Assembly (NCBI RefSeq): GCF_001865065.1
Contig: NZ_MJGN01000022.1
Span: forward strand, 33,256 to 97,255
Reading direction: 5' to 3'
Source: Curtobacterium sp. MCBA15_008
GTDB taxonomy: Bacteria; Actinomycetota; Actinomycetes; Actinomycetales; Microbacteriaceae
Length of the DNA: 64,000 bases
Positions 37,669 to 47,083 of the stretch are shown piece by piece (position 1 is the stretch's first letter; each line of letters starts with the position of its first letter). The notes below the pieces were generated by a model, which saw only the letters and a list, made by a program, of their open reading frames with translations, made no database searches and was not told the origin of the DNA. Both the position numbers and the translations under genes were made by a program.

Positions 37669-39786
37669 TTACTCCCCCGCGTTCTTCGCGATGATCTCCT
37701 CGGCGACCTTGGCCGGGACCTGGCTGTAGGTCTCGAAGGTCATCGAGTAGACGGCACGACCAGAGGTCTTCGACCGCAGGTCGCCGACGTAGCCGAACAT
37801 CTCGGACAGCGGCACGCTCGCGCGGACCACCTTGACGCCGGACGCGTCCTCCATCGAGGCGATCTGGCCACGACGGGAGTTCAGGTCACCGATGACGTCG
37901 CCCATGTACTCCTCGGGCGTACGGACCTCGACGGCCATGATCGGCTCGAGGATCGCCGGACCGGCCTTGCGAGCCGCTTCCTTGTAGGCGATCGAACCGG
38001 CGATCTTGAACGCCATCTCGGACGAGTCGACGTCGTGCGCCGCGCCGTCCTTGAGGGTGGCCTTCACGCCGACCGTCGGGTAGCCCGCGAGGATGCCGAC
38101 CTGCATGGCGTCCTGGATGCCGGCGTCGACCGACGGGATGTACTCGCGCGGGACACGGCCACCGGAGGTCGCGTTGACGAACTCGTAGACCTTCTCGCTC
38201 GTGACCTCCATCGGCTCGAGCGCGATCTGCACCTTCGCGAACTGACCGGAGCCACCGGTCTGCTTCTTGTGGGTGTAGTCGTAGCGCTCGACGACCTTGG
38301 TCAGCGTCTCACGGTAGGCCACCTGGGGCTTGCCGACGCTGGCCTCGACGTGGAACTCGCGCTTCATGCGGTCGACGAGGATGTCGAGGTGGAGCTCGCC
38401 CATGCCCTTGATCGTCGTCTGACCGGTCTCGGCGTTGAGCTCGACGCGGAACGTCGGGTCCTCTTCGGCGAGCTTCTGGATGGCCGTGGAGAGCTTCTCC
38501 TGGTCGGCCTTCGTGTTCGGCTCGATCGCGACCTCGATGACCGGCTCCGGGAACGTCATCGACTCGAGGACGACCTGGTTCGCCGGGTCGCACAGGGTGT
38601 CACCGGTGGTGGTGTCCTTGAGGCCGATGACCGCGTAGATGTGGCCAGCGGTCACGTTGGCGACCGGGTTCTCCTTGTTGGAGTGCATCTGGAAGATCTT
38701 CCCGATGCGCTCCTTCTTGCCCTTGGTCGAGTTGATGACCTGGGCACCGGACTCGATCGAGCCGGAGTAGACGCGGACGTACGTCAGACGACCGAAGAAG
38801 GGGTGCACCGCGACCTTGAACGCGAGGGCCGAGAACGGCTCCGTGGCGTCGGGCTTGCGGATGATCTCCTTCTCCTCGTCCTTGACGTCGTGGCCGATCA
38901 TCGGCGGCACGTCGAGCGGGGACGGGAGGTAGTCGATGACGGCGTCGAGCATCGGCTGGACACCGCGGTTCTTGAACGCGGAACCGCACAGCACCGGGTA
39001 GAGCTCGCTGCTGACGGTGAGCTTGCGGATCGCAGCCTTGATCTCGGCCACCGAGAAGTCGGTGTCGCCCTCGAGGTAGCGGTTCAGCAGCTCGTCGTCG
39101 GCCTCGGCCACGCGCTCGATGAGCTTCTCGCGGTACTCGGCGGCGCGGTCGGCGAGGTCGGCCGGGATCTCCTCGATCTCGTACTTCGCACCCATCGCGA
39201 CGTCACCCTTGGCGTCGCCGCGCCAGGTGAGCGCACGCATCTGGACGAGGTCGACGACGCCTTCGAACGAGCTCTCGGAGCCGATCGGCAGCTGGAGCAC
39301 GAGGGGCTCCGCGCCGAGGCGGTTCACGATGGTGTCGACGGTGTAGTAGAAGTCGGCGCCCAGCTTGTCCATCTTGTTGACGAAGCAGATGCGCGGGACG
39401 TCGTACTTGTCAGCCTGACGCCACACGGTCTCGGACTGGGGCTCGACGCCCTCCTTGCCGTCGAAGACGGCGACCGCACCGTCGAGGACGCGGAGCGAGC
39501 GCTCCACCTCGACCGTGAAGTCCACGTGACCGGGGGTGTCGATGATGTTGATCTGGTTGTTGTCCCAGAAGCAGGTCGTCGCGGCCGACGTGATCGTGAT
39601 GCCGCGCTCCTGCTCCTGCGCCATCCAGTCCATCGTGGCAGCGCCGTCGTGGACCTCACCGATCTTGTGCGTGATGCCCGTGTAGAACAGGATGCGCTCG
39701 GTCGTCGTGGTCTTGCCGGCATCGATGTGCGCCATGATGCCGATGTTGCGGACCTTGTTCAGGTCGGTGAGCACGTCCTGTGCCAC
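37669..39786 (-). CDS. fusA: Elongation factor G
   Basis: Translocation GTPase of 705 residues. G1 AHIDAGKTT (about 19-27), G2 region [19 protein letters not shown]3 DTPGHVDF and G4 [10 protein letters not shown] are intact. The conserved domain IV tip sequence [13 protein letters not shown] and domain V are complete. It follows rpsG by 101 bp with a hairpin in the spacer. Confidence 0.98.
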   Translation of the reverse strand: MAQDVLTDLNKVRNIGIMAHIDAGKTTTTERILFYTGITHKIGEVHDGAATMDWMAQEQERGITITSAATTCFWDNNQINIIDTPGHVDFTVEVERSLRVLDGAVAVFDGKEGVEPQSETVWRQADKYDVPRICFVNKMDKLGADFYYTVDTIVNRLGAEPLVLQLPIGSESSFEGVVDLVQMRALTWRGDAKGDVAMGAKYEIEEIPADLADRAAEYREKLIERVAEADDELLNRYLEGDTDFSVAEIKAAIRKLTVSSELYPVLCGSAFKNRGVQPMLDAVIDYLPSPLDVPPMIGHDVKDEEKEIIRKPDATEPFSALAFKVAVHPFFGRLTYVRVYSGSIESGAQVINSTKGKKERIGKIFQMHSNKENPVANVTAGHIYAVIGLKDTTTGDTLCDPANQVVLESMTFPEPVIEVAIEPNTKADQEKLSTAIQKLAEEDPTFRVELNAETGQTTIKGMGELHLDILVDRMKREFHVEASVGKPQVAYRETLTKVVERYDYTHKKQTGGSGQFAKVQIALEPMEVTSEKVYEFVNATSGGRVPREYIPSVDAGIQDAMQVGILAGYPTVGVKATLKDGAAHDVDSSEMAFKIAGSIAYKEAARKAGPAILEPIMAVEVRTPEEYMGDVIGDLNSRRGQIASMEDASGVKVVRASVPLSEMFGYVGDLRSKTSGRAVYSMTFETYSQVPAKVAEEIIAKNAGE

Positions 39787-39827
39787 AGGGTTCCTCCGGA
39801 AGAGTTGTAGGAGAGGTTGGCGGCCGG

Positions 39828-39861
39828 CCGGGCGCCGGGGTTCTTCACCACCGGCGCCCGG
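39828..39861 (-). other. Hairpin in the rpsG-fusA spacer
   Basis: CCGGGCGCCGG and CCGGCGCCCGG form a perfect 11-bp stem with a 12-nt loop between the rpsG stop and fusA start. Possible attenuator or processing site within the str operon. Confidence 0.5.
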
Positions 39862-39887
39862 ACGGTGCCGGGACTACCAGGCCGGAC

Positions 39888-40358
39888 TTACCAGCGGTAG
39901 TGGGCGAAGGCCTTGTTCGACTCGGCCATCTTGTGCGTGTCCTCGCGGCGCTTGACCGCGGCACCGAGACCGTTCGACGCGTCGAGGATCTCGTTCATGA
40001 GACGCTCGGTCATCGTCTTCTCGCGACGGGCCTTGGCGTACGAGGTGAGCCAGCGGAGCGCGAGGGTGTTCGCGCGGTGCGGCTTGACCTCGACCGGCAC
40101 CTGGTAGGTCGAGCCACCGACGCGGCGGCTGCGGACCTCGAGGGTCGGACGGACGTTGTCGAGCGCCTTCTTGAGCGTCACGACGGCGTCCTGCTGGTTC
40201 TTGGCGGTGACCCCTTCGAGTGCGTCGTAGACGATGCGCTCGGCGAGGCCCTTCTTGCCGTCCAGCAGGATCTTGTTCACGAGCTGGGAGACGATCGGTG
40301 CGCCGTAGACGGGGTCTGCGACGACGGGACGCTTGGGGGCGGGACCCTTACGAGGCAT
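39888..40358 (-). CDS. rpsG: 30S ribosomal protein S7
   Basis: Head assembly initiator, 156 residues, normal length. [32 protein letters not shown] and the C-terminal [21 protein letters not shown] region are typical. In E. coli S7 regulates this operon; no matching site was recognised. It is 4 bp after rpsL. Confidence 0.98.
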   Translation of the reverse strand: MPRKGPAPKRPVVADPVYGAPIVSQLVNKILLDGKKGLAERIVYDALEGVTAKNQQDAVVTLKKALDNVRPTLEVRSRRVGGSTYQVPVEVKPHRANTLALRWLTSYAKARREKTMTERLMNEILDASNGLGAAVKRREDTHKMAESNKAFAHYRW

Positions 40359-40362
40359 TGGC

Positions 40363-40731
40363 TCAACCCTTCTTCGCGCCGTAGCGGCTACGTGCCTGCT
40401 TACGGTTCTTCACGGCCTGCGTGTCGAGCGCGCCGCGGATGATCTTGTAGCGGACACCGGGGAGGTCCTTCACACGACCGCCACGGACGAGCACCATCGA
40501 GTGCTCCTGGAGGTTGTGGCCCTCACCGGGGATGTAGGCCGTGACCTCGGTACCGTTCGAGAGCTTCACACGAGCGACCTTGCGCAGTGCCGAGTTCGGC
40601 TTCTTGGGGGTGGTGGTGTAGACGCGGGTGCACACACCACGCTGCTGGGGGTTCGCCTTCAGTGCCGGCGCCTTGGTCTTGGTGACCTTCGGCGAACGAC
40701 CCTTGCGAACGAGCTGCTGAATAGTAGGCAA
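40363..40731 (-). CDS. rpsL: 30S ribosomal protein S12
   Basis: Decoding-centre protein, 122 residues. The start is a TTG at 40731 ([16 protein letters not shown]) with AGGAGA five bases upstream, rather than the open frame that extends further. [13 protein letters not shown] and [12 protein letters not shown] keep the lysines whose change gives streptomycin resistance in other species, so this allele reads as the sensitive type. First gene of the str operon. Confidence 0.97.
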   Translation of the reverse strand: MPTIQQLVRKGRSPKVTKTKAPALKANPQQRGVCTRVYTTTPKKPNSALRKVARVKLSNGTEVTAYIPGEGHNLQEHSMVLVRGGRVKDLPGVRYKIIRGALDTQAVKNRKQARSRYGAKKG

Positions 40732-40896
40732 CTGTTCTCCTGGTCCTGCTCGTGCTCTCTGGCCGACGCGGTCCGCCGGCTTCCTCGTCCCACGCTGATC
40801 ACCGCCTGACGGCGGACGACGAGTGGGGGACGGATTCCGGCCGACCGAGGGTCGTACCGGTTTTTTCGGGCGCGCCTTAGGGCGCACACCGAGAAG

Positions 40897-40925
40897 AGAC
40901 TACCCGCGTCACACAGCGAAATCAA
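40897..40925 (-). promoter_or_regulatory. Sigma70-type promoter of the str operon
   Basis: On the minus strand TTGATT (40925-40920), a 17-bp spacer and TAGTCT (40902-40897). Transcription would begin about 160 nt upstream of rpsL, leaving a structured leader. Confidence 0.7.
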
Positions 40926-41088
40926 TCCGGGCGCGTCGCCCTGGAGGCCCGTGGTGACCGCCCTGGGCGAACACCCGCCGTGCGGGTGCGCACCCTGCGC
41001 GCGGGGCGCTACGCCGAGACGGCTCCGCGCGTCGGTGCAGCCTGCCAGTCGCGCGACCGGGCGGTGACCACTCGGGCGGGCGAGGTGC

Positions 41089-41120
41089 GTGGCGGGGTCG
41101 AGCCGCGCCTCCAGGCCGGG
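41089..41120. repeat. Decayed copy of the intergenic palindrome
   Basis: GCGTGGCGGGG and then CCGCGCCTCCAGGCCGGG match the centre and right arm of copy B at 15598. A lone left-arm-like CCCTGGAGGCCCGTGG lies about 150 bp away at 40940. It sits between the str operon and the downstream end of an accessory gene. Confidence 0.5.
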
Positions 41121-41142
41121 TGATCCGCCGGGTGGCGGACGG

Positions 41143-42300
41143 TCAGGATCCCGTGTCGGTCGAACCGTTGCCGATCGCCGACCGGAACGTGGCGCCCTGG
41201 TCGGTGAAGCCGGTGATGTACCCGCTCGCGTTGACGTTCATCGGACCGGCCGAAGCCGTCCCGACGCCACCCGGACCGGAGATGTCCGCGGTGAACGTGG
41301 CGCGGCCGAACGTCGTCGTCGTCACGAGCCAGCCGGACGAGACCCAGCCGCCGACCGAGACGGCCGGACGGGTCTCGAGGGTCCACTTCTGGTTCGTGTA
41401 GGTGTAGGCGGGGTCCTCGCCGTAGGCGTAGAAACTGCAGCCCTTCGGCGACGCGTCGGTCGAGGCGATGCAGCCGTTCACCCAGGCGTCCACCGCGGCC
41501 TTGGCCGACTGCTCGCCCGCTGCCGTCAGCTTCGTCGTCATCGACACCGGCGTCGAGACCTCGCCACCGAAGCCCGCGACCGTCGCCTTCGAACCGTCCG
41601 CCTCGAACCACTTGCCGCCGTCGAGTGCGACCTCGTACGTGCCGGGCAGCGCGGGGAGCTCGGCCGTGCCGTCCTTCGCGGTCGTGACCGACTGGCCGGC
41701 GACGGTCACCTTCGCACCCGACGGCCCGCGGACACTGACGTCCACCGTGCCGAGCTTCGGCGCCTGGAGTTCCCAGACCGGGAACACACCCCACTCGGTG
41801 CCGGTCTTGTCGAGCGTGAACGTCGTCGAGACGTCGCGGCCGTCCTGCTTGAGGTAGGCGGTGACCGTCGCGGTGTCGCCGTCGTCGCGGGTGGCCGCGA
41901 TCCGGTACCCCGTGACGCGCCCGGTCGCCTTCTTGTACGCCGCTTCTGTGAGGAGGACGTCGTCCTTGTCGTGCTCGATGCCGGCCGCCTGCAGCGCGTC
42001 GTCGACCTTGCCGGCCGTCAGGTCGTCGAGGAACGCCCGCACCGGACGGTCCGCCGAGTGCGAGGCCGTACCGACCGAGTAGCCGACGATCCCCGCGACG
42101 GCGAGCAGCACGATCGCCGTGCCGCCGGCGATGATGCCGATGAGGGCGCCGCGGCGGAGCTTGCGGCGAGGGCGGGGTGCCGGTGCCGCGGCGGACGCCG
42201 GTGCCGAGTGCGCTGCGTCCAGCGGTGCCCCGGGCGTACCGCTGATCGTGTCGACGGTCGGGACGGCTCCCCAGCCGTCGGGCTCGTGCTGGTCGGTCAT
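41143..42300 (-). CDS. Single-pass membrane protein with extracytoplasmic domains, unrecognised
   Basis: A 385-residue protein of unknown function. A Pro/Ala-rich cytoplasmic N-terminus of about 45 residues with basic RPRRKLRRG leads into one transmembrane helix (ALIGIIAGGTAIVLLAVAGI). About 310 extracytoplasmic residues follow with beta-rich repeats, including a PEGA-like segment (LPALPGTYEVALDGGKWFEADG is split near residues 223-244). The layout recalls TcaA-type or DUF4878 secreted-domain proteins, but I cannot assign a family. Two Cys (NGCIAS, KGCSFY) may form a disulfide. Confidence 0.7.
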   Translation of the reverse strand: MTDQHEPDGWGAVPTVDTISGTPGAPLDAAHSAPASAAAPAPRPRRKLRRGALIGIIAGGTAIVLLAVAGIVGYSVGTASHSADRPVRAFLDDLTAGKVDDALQAAGIEHDKDDVLLTEAAYKKATGRVTGYRIAATRDDGDTATVTAYLKQDGRDVSTTFTLDKTGTEWGVFPVWELQAPKLGTVDVSVRGPSGAKVTVAGQSVTTAKDGTAELPALPGTYEVALDGGKWFEADGSKATVAGFGGEVSTPVSMTTKLTAAGEQSAKAAVDAWVNGCIASTDASPKGCSFYAYGEDPAYTYTNQKWTLETRPAVSVGGWVSSGWLVTTTTFGRATFTADISGPGGVGTASAGPMNVNASGYITGFTDQGATFRSAIGNGSTDTGS

Positions 42301-42338
42301 CGGTCCCCCGTCGTGGTGCTGGTGTCGCTGCCGGAATC

Positions 42339-42806
42339 CTACCGCCGGGCTCCGTCATCGCTCGTGCTCGTGGTCGTCGTCGGGGCCCCCGGGGTCTTCG
42401 CCTGGTGTCGCGCCGTCGCGATGCCGCCGACCACGCAGAGCAGGACCACCACCACGGAGCCCACGACGAACGGGCCGAGGGCGTAGCCCGCCGGGAAGAC
42501 CAGCAGCTCGGTGAGGTCCGACCGGACCAGGGCGTAGCCGACCGCCCCGACGCCGAGCATCACGAGGTACGCGGTCGCCGCCGCGACGAGGCCGGTGACG
42601 CCGGGGTTGCCGTCACGGGCACCGACCGCAGTCGCGAGGAAGACCACGGTCGCACCGCCGAGCACCATCGCCGGCCCGAGGTACGGGGTGGCGTCGGGCT
42701 GCGAGATGACCTCGACGTCGGCGAGCAGGGCTTCGAAGCCCGTCACCGCGATGACGAGCGCGATGAAGAGCACCGACGTCATCGTCGCGATCAACCACCG
42801 GGACAT
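42339..42806 (-). CDS. Small four-helix membrane protein, unrecognised
   Basis: A 155-residue protein with four predicted transmembrane segments (LFIALVIAVTGFEALLA, YLGPAMVLGGATVVFLATAV, LVAAATAYLVMLGVGAVGYAL, LGPFVVGSVVVVLLCVVGGIA) and a short Thr/Ser-rich cytoplasmic tail. No catalytic motif. Genes on both sides also encode membrane proteins of unknown role on the same strand. Confidence 0.7.
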   Translation of the reverse strand: MSRWLIATMTSVLFIALVIAVTGFEALLADVEVISQPDATPYLGPAMVLGGATVVFLATAVGARDGNPGVTGLVAAATAYLVMLGVGAVGYALVRSDLTELLVFPAGYALGPFVVGSVVVVLLCVVGGIATARHQAKTPGAPTTTTSTSDDGARR

Positions 42807-42830
42807 GCGGCGATCGTATCGCTGGGAGCG

Positions 42831-43511
42831 TCAGGCGCGGGTGGAGTCCGCGCGGCGCGGCTCGTCGGCGTGGTCGTCGTCCTCGGCGCGTGCCGCTCGG
42901 TCCTGGCGGTCGGCCTGGCCCTGGGCTGCAGCGACGAGGGCGAGGGCGATCGTTGCGGTGATGACGGGGATGGACTCGGTCATCGGGGCGGCGGCGGTCG
43001 TCGCTTCCGCCGTTGCTCCGGTCGTCGCGTCTGCCGTGTCGGCCGTCGCGTCGGCCGTCGCGTCTGCCGTGTCGGCCGTCGCATCCGTCGCGTGGGCCAC
43101 TGCCTGGAGGCCCGGGGCCGCGTCCGCCTCGCCGGCCACGTCCGGCTCGTGGTCGCGCAGCGCCGGCCCGACGATGGGCAGGACCGCGGTCGTCGCCGGC
43201 GGCTCGGTGTGCAGGACCGGCTGCTCGGAGTCGATCGGCGCGCCGTGCTCGGCGGCGCGCTTCGCCACGCGGCGGGCCTTCGCCATCTTCACCAGGACGA
43301 CCACCGCGACGATCGCCCAGATGCCGTTCACGATCGTCGACGGGATCGCGTGGTGCGCCGCGACGTTGACCGCGACCGCGAGGCCTCCGACGAGGTTGAA
43401 CAGTTGGTAGACGGGGCCGTTCGGCAGCTTGCCCGTCGAGAAGAGAATGTAACCTGCTAGGACGGTTACGGCTCCGAACCAGCCGAGGAACTCCACGATT
43501 CCGTACAACAC
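42831..43511 (-). CDS. CBU_0592-type membrane protein with repetitive tail
   Basis: A 226-residue protein. The first about 80 residues, with three hydrophobic segments and the motif NGPVYQLFNLVGG, match the small CBU_0592-type membrane family of unknown function. The remainder is atypical: a charged linker, a DATADTADATAD low-complexity stretch encoded by two 33-bp tandem repeats (43024-43089), and a last hydrophobic segment (ESIPVITATIALALVAAAQG). Start is a GTG at 43511. Confidence 0.65.
   Translation of the reverse strand: MLYGIVEFLGWFGAVTVLAGYILFSTGKLPNGPVYQLFNLVGGLAVAVNVAAHHAIPSTIVNGIWAIVAVVVLVKMAKARRVAKRAAEHGAPIDSEQPVLHTEPPATTAVLPIVGPALRDHEPDVAGEADAAPGLQAVAHATDATADTADATADATADTADATTGATAEATTAAAPMTESIPVITATIALALVAAAQGQADRQDRAARAEDDDHADEPRRADSTRA
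43024..43089. repeat. Two 33-bp tandem repeats inside a coding sequence
   Basis: Copies at 43024-43056 and 43057-43089 begin GTCGCGTCTGCCGTGTCGGC and differ at only a few positions near the end of the second copy. They encode the ATADTAD repeat of the CBU_0592-type protein and could vary in number among strains. Confidence 0.75.
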
Positions 43512-43648
43512 GCGCGACTCCGGGCACGACGAGGAACGGCCGATTCGAGCCGACCGTTCGAGAGGGGTGTGAGCAGCCGCGAGTGCGGCGTCAGGAGCAT
43601 CGTACGCACAGCGACAGGCGTCGCGGAAGAGGGTTCGGCGTGGCGTGG

Positions 43649-43667
43649 GGGACCCCAGTCGGAGGGG
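43649..43667. promoter_or_regulatory. Weak third copy of the pil upstream motif
   Basis: CCCCAGT-CGGA-GGGG lies between the pilO stop and the next gene's start. It resembles the elements upstream of pilA and pilB except for a four-base instead of three-base gap. Confidence 0.3.
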
Positions 43668-43684
43668 TGTTCCGCGGGGGTGGA

Positions 43685-44434
43685 TCAGCCGTTGGTGGGG
43701 GTGCTGCTCGTCGCCTTCTGACCGGCGTCCGAGAGCACGTAGACCGAGCCGCTGAAGGTCCAGGAAGGCGTCTCGGCGACGCCCCCCGAGTCCGCGGACG
43801 CCGCGGTCTCGATGGACGACGAGATCGAGTCGATCAGGAACAATCGCGGATTCGCCTGCACGCCCTTCACGAAGGCCAGTGCCTGGGCGAACTCACCCTT
43901 CACCGACACCGAGACCGGGATGACGGAGAAGTTCAGGGCGGTGATGGCGCTGTCCGTCACCGTCACCGGCGCCGCCGGCACGGCGGGAGTCGACGCGGTT
44001 GCGGTCGCACTCGGTGTCGGCGTCGCCGTGGCTGCGCTGGACGCCTCGGCGCTCGCTGCCTCTCCCGATCCCGCAGCGGTGGCTGGAGGGGCGTACGCCT
44101 GCGCGTCACCGAGGGTCATCGTCGACACCTTGACGCCGGTGGCGGTCGCGGTGGCGTTCAGCTGGCTAATGAAGGTCGACGCGCTCGCCGACGAGGGGAC
44201 GGAGGCGCGGAGGGCTGCGAGTTCCGCCTGCATCTTGGGCAGGGACTTCGCCTGCTCGCGGAGCCGACCGAGTTCCGTCCGCGTCGTGCTGTTGCCCGCC
44301 TCGACGCTCGCGCGGTCCGCCTTGGCGGCCGTCGCCCGGTCGAGCTGCGGCTGGACGCCGAGGAAGAACCCTCCGGCAGCGATCGCGAGTGCGGCAACGG
44401 CCGCGAGGAGGAGCATCAGGCGGTTGCGGCTCAT
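43685..44434 (-). CDS. pilO: Type IV pilus inner-membrane protein PilO-like
   Basis: Part of the PilM-PilN-PilO platform that connects the pilus motor with the membrane. The 249 residues have one N-terminal transmembrane helix (LMLLLAAVAALAIAAGGFFLG), a coiled coil (LGRLREQAKSLPKMQAELAAL) and a ferredoxin-like domain. An Ala/Thr/Ser-rich insertion interrupts that domain at about residues 115-160. Its ATG overlaps the pilN stop (ATGA). It is the last gene of the pil locus. Confidence 0.8.
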   Translation of the reverse strand: MSRNRLMLLLAAVAALAIAAGGFFLGVQPQLDRATAAKADRASVEAGNSTTRTELGRLREQAKSLPKMQAELAALRASVPSSASASTFISQLNATATATGVKVSTMTLGDAQAYAPPATAAGSGEAASAEASSAATATPTPSATATASTPAVPAAPVTVTDSAITALNFSVIPVSVSVKGEFAQALAFVKGVQANPRLFLIDSISSSIETAASADSGGVAETPSWTFSGSVYVLSDAGQKATSSTPTNG

Positions 44435-45186
44435 GACTTGCCCTTCGGGTCGTACTTGCCGTCGAATGCGCGCTCATCGAGGTGGATCGTCATGTCGACC
44501 GTGTAGACGTTCGTCGACGCATCGAGCGTCACCGAGTTCGCGTTCGCGTCGACGAAGGCCGGGATGCGCTTCACCGAGTCGAGCCAAGCAGGGACCGACG
44601 GGAGCGTCGGACTCGCAGCGTCGATGGTCAGGGTCGCGACGCGCTGGCCCTGGAGCGGCGTGGTGGGCTGCGCGTACGCCTCCAGCGGCGTCGCGGAGTC
44701 GATCTGCACGCCGGTGATGGTGACCCCCGGCGGGAGGGAGTCCTGCACACGTTGCAGGGTCGCCTGCCAGTCGATCTCGGTCGATCCCCCGACGGACTGG
44801 GCAGATCGGAGAAGATCCGACTGGCTCTCGATGCTCCGCACGTCCCGGAACTGCTGCTGCTGGACGAGCAGTGCGTCGGTCTCCTGCTGAGCCTGAGCGA
44901 GCTGCGCGTCCGCCTCCATCGCACTCGCCGACGCGAGCGCGATGACCGCGCCCACGGCCACGGCCACGACGACCACGCCGAGCCATGCCCGACGCACGCC
45001 GGCGCGCTGCCGACGGTCCACGAGCACTTCGGTCGGGAGGAGATCGACGCGCGGCAGACCGCCGATCACGAGCGTGGTCGCAGCGGACCGTCCCTGTCGC
45101 TTGGTGCGCTGGGCGGTCTCCGCCGCGATGCGCGTCTCGGTCGATCCGGCAGTCCGGCGCTTCGACGGTTCGAGGAGTTTCGTCAT
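44431..45186 (-). CDS. pilN: Type IV pilus inner-membrane protein PilN-like
   Basis: A 251-residue bitopic protein. The cytoplasmic N-terminus contains the PilM-binding-type motif GLPRVDLLPTEVL (about 43-55), followed by a transmembrane helix (AWLGVVVVAVAVGAVIALAS), a coiled coil and a periplasmic-like alpha/beta domain. It overlaps pilM and pilO by four bases each, so the three are translationally coupled. Confidence 0.85.
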   Translation of the reverse strand: MTKLLEPSKRRTAGSTETRIAAETAQRTKRQGRSAATTLVIGGLPRVDLLPTEVLVDRRQRAGVRRAWLGVVVVAVAVGAVIALASASAMEADAQLAQAQQETDALLVQQQQFRDVRSIESQSDLLRSAQSVGGSTEIDWQATLQRVQDSLPPGVTITGVQIDSATPLEAYAQPTTPLQGQRVATLTIDAASPTLPSVPAWLDSVKRIPAFVDANANSVTLDASTNVYTVDMTIHLDERAFDGKYDPKGKS

Positions 45187-46235
45187 GCTGCACTGCTCCC
45201 GGTGGCCAGACCCCAGGCGGCGGCGATGGACAGCCCCCGCGTCGTGATGTCCTCGCGGCGGATCGACCGGCTCGCTGCAGCGTCCGCGAACGCATCGCCG
45301 ATGCGCACCGTGGTTCCGGTCTGCGCTTGCAATGCCTCGGCGAACCCCGGCAGCTGGGCGCCGCCGCCGGCGAGGACGATGCTGGCGACGGTCGTGCCCG
45401 GGCGGGTCCCGACGAAGTAGTTGACGGTGTTGCGGAGGCTCATGAGCAGCTCGTTGCTGAGCTCACGGATGGTCGCGGCCGCGCGGAGGTCGTCCGGCGT
45501 CTGAGCACGCGTCCCGAGCCCGATCCAACGCTTGACCGCTTCGGCCTGCTCGACCGGGATCTCGAGCGCCGTGGACAGCGCAACGGTGAGGTCGTCCCCG
45601 CCCGACGGCACGATGCGGACGAACTGCGGGACGCCGTTCTCCGCGATGACGATGGTCGTGGTGTTCGCTCCGACCTCGGCGAGCGCGTGCGTTCCCGGGA
45701 ACCGAGACGCCGGGAGGTAGACCCGAGTGAGCGCGAACGGGATGAGATCCACGCCCACGGGGTTGAGCCCGGCCAGCTGCACCGCGCGCACGTTCGCCAG
45801 GACCGCGTCCTTGATGGCGGCGATGAGGAGGCCGGTGACGAGGGGACCTTCCGGGCCGACTTCTTCCGAGACCGGGTAGAAGTCCAGGATCGCGTCCCCG
45901 ACCGGCACCGGCAGCATGTCCTGTACCTGGAACGGGAGCGACTCCCGGATCTGCGCCAACGGCGCCTTGGGCACTGTCAGGTCACGGGACAGCACTCGCT
46001 GGTTCCCCATGCCGAGCACGACGTCCTTCGAGCGGAAGCGTCCGATGCGCCAGAGCTCCTTGAGGCTGGCTGCGATCGTGTTCGGTTCGAGGACCTCGCC
46101 GCGCTTGGTCGCCCCGGACGGCAGGGGGACCTCGGCCACGCGCTGGATCACGGGCTCCGGCTTGTCGGGGTTCGCGACCTCGACACCGCGGATGGTCTCA
46201 CCGCCGATGTCGATGCCGACGACGCTCTTCGCCAT
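45183..46235 (-). CDS. pilM: Type IV pilus assembly actin-like ATPase PilM
   Basis: Cytoplasmic actin-fold protein that binds PilN and the pilus motor. The 350 residues begin at the ATG at 46235 with MAKSVVGIDIGGETIRGVEV, whose phosphate-1 loop IDIGGETI is clear; TTTIVIAENG and IVLAGGGAQLPGF complete the nucleotide-binding fold. The frame stays open upstream but without similarity. It follows pilD by 14 bp. Confidence 0.92.
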   Translation of the reverse strand: MAKSVVGIDIGGETIRGVEVANPDKPEPVIQRVAEVPLPSGATKRGEVLEPNTIAASLKELWRIGRFRSKDVVLGMGNQRVLSRDLTVPKAPLAQIRESLPFQVQDMLPVPVGDAILDFYPVSEEVGPEGPLVTGLLIAAIKDAVLANVRAVQLAGLNPVGVDLIPFALTRVYLPASRFPGTHALAEVGANTTTIVIAENGVPQFVRIVPSGGDDLTVALSTALEIPVEQAEAVKRWIGLGTRAQTPDDLRAAATIRELSNELLMSLRNTVNYFVGTRPGTTVASIVLAGGGAQLPGFAEALQAQTGTTVRIGDAFADAAASRSIRREDITTRGLSIAAAWGLATGSSAA

Positions 46236-46249
46236 GTGCAAGTCCTTCC

Positions 46250-47083
46250 TCAAACCAGTCCGATGATCCGCAGGTACCCGTCGAGCAGCGGCTGGCCGAA
46301 GAACACACCGAGCCAGGCGCCGCCGAGCATCCAGGGGCCGAACGGGATACCGGAGCCGCGCTTCGCGCGTCCGACCACGATGAGGCCGATGGCGAAGGTA
46401 CCTCCGAGCACGAACGCGCCGAAAGCTCCCACTGCGAGGGGTCCCCATCCGAGGTACGCGAGCACCAGCCCCAGGACGCCGGCGAGCTTGACGTCCCCGA
46501 GACCCATGCCGCCGGGCACCGCGATGGCGAGCGCCAGGTACGCCCCACCGAGGACGACCAAGCCGATCCCGGCACGCAGCACCGCACCCCAGTCACCCGA
46601 GAGGGCTGCGGCGACCACGAGGAGCACCGCGATGACCGGGTACGCCGGGAGGACCACGGAGTTGGGGAGGCGGTGCACCTCGAGGTCGATAAGCGCCAGG
46701 GCGACCGAGATCGCCATCAGGTAGAGCATCGCGACGAGTTCGATCGTCGCGACGGCAGCCGACCGTCCGTCCGTCGCGCCGGCGAGCGGTGGGCCGAAGC
46801 GGAGGACGACCAGGGCGAACAGCAGCGCCGTGGCGAGTTCGACCAGGGGGTACCGCACCGAGATCGGTGCAGCGCAGTCTCGGCAGCGCCCTCGCAGGGC
46901 GATCCACGACAGGACGGGCACGTTGTCGCGGGCGCGGATTGCATGATCACACCGAGGACAGGCGCTCGACGGCGCGACGACGGACAGTCCGGCGGGGACC
47001 CGGTGGACGACCACGTTCAGGAACGAGCCGACCGCCAGGCCGATCACGGCTCCGAACGACAGGATCACGAGCGCGCCGGTCAT
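46250..47083 (-). CDS. pilD: Type IV prepilin peptidase / N-methyltransferase
   Basis: Cleaves and N-methylates prepilins. The 277-residue polytopic protein has the N-terminal cytoplasmic zinc-type domain with two Cys pairs (CPRCDHAI and CRDCAAPI), the catalytic Asp in [12 protein letters not shown] and the second in [11 protein letters not shown]. Both halves, methylase and peptidase, are complete, unlike truncated archaeal-type enzymes. It overlaps the upstream pilX-like gene by 4 bp. Confidence 0.94.
   Translation of the reverse strand: MTGALVILSFGAVIGLAVGSFLNVVVHRVPAGLSVVAPSSACPRCDHAIRARDNVPVLSWIALRGRCRDCAAPISVRYPLVELATALLFALVVLRFGPPLAGATDGRSAAVATIELVAMLYLMAISVALALIDLEVHRLPNSVVLPAYPVIAVLLVVAAALSGDWGAVLRAGIGLVVLGGAYLALAIAVPGGMGLGDVKLAGVLGLVLAYLGWGPLAVGAFGAFVLGGTFAIGLIVVGRAKRGSGIPFGPWMLGGAWLGVFFGQPLLDGYLRIIGLV

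Larger units (their letters stand above)
40732..41142. other. 411-bp region upstream of rpsL
   Basis: It contains the str promoter (40897-40925), about 160 nt of leader with a GCGCC-ctaa-GGCGC stem followed by an A-run, a small CACCCGC/GCGGGTG stem (40972-40988), and two separated fragments of the palindrome family (about 40940 and 41089-41120). No coding sequence is evident. Confidence 0.6.

Noticed and set aside
36247-39810. A very long plus-strand open frame opposite tuf and fusA (and similar ones opposite rpoC at 58117-62019 and the pil genes)
   Set aside because: High GC makes antisense frames stay open. The translations are low-complexity Arg/Asp/Leu/Val strings with no family similarity, and the minus-strand genes are certain.
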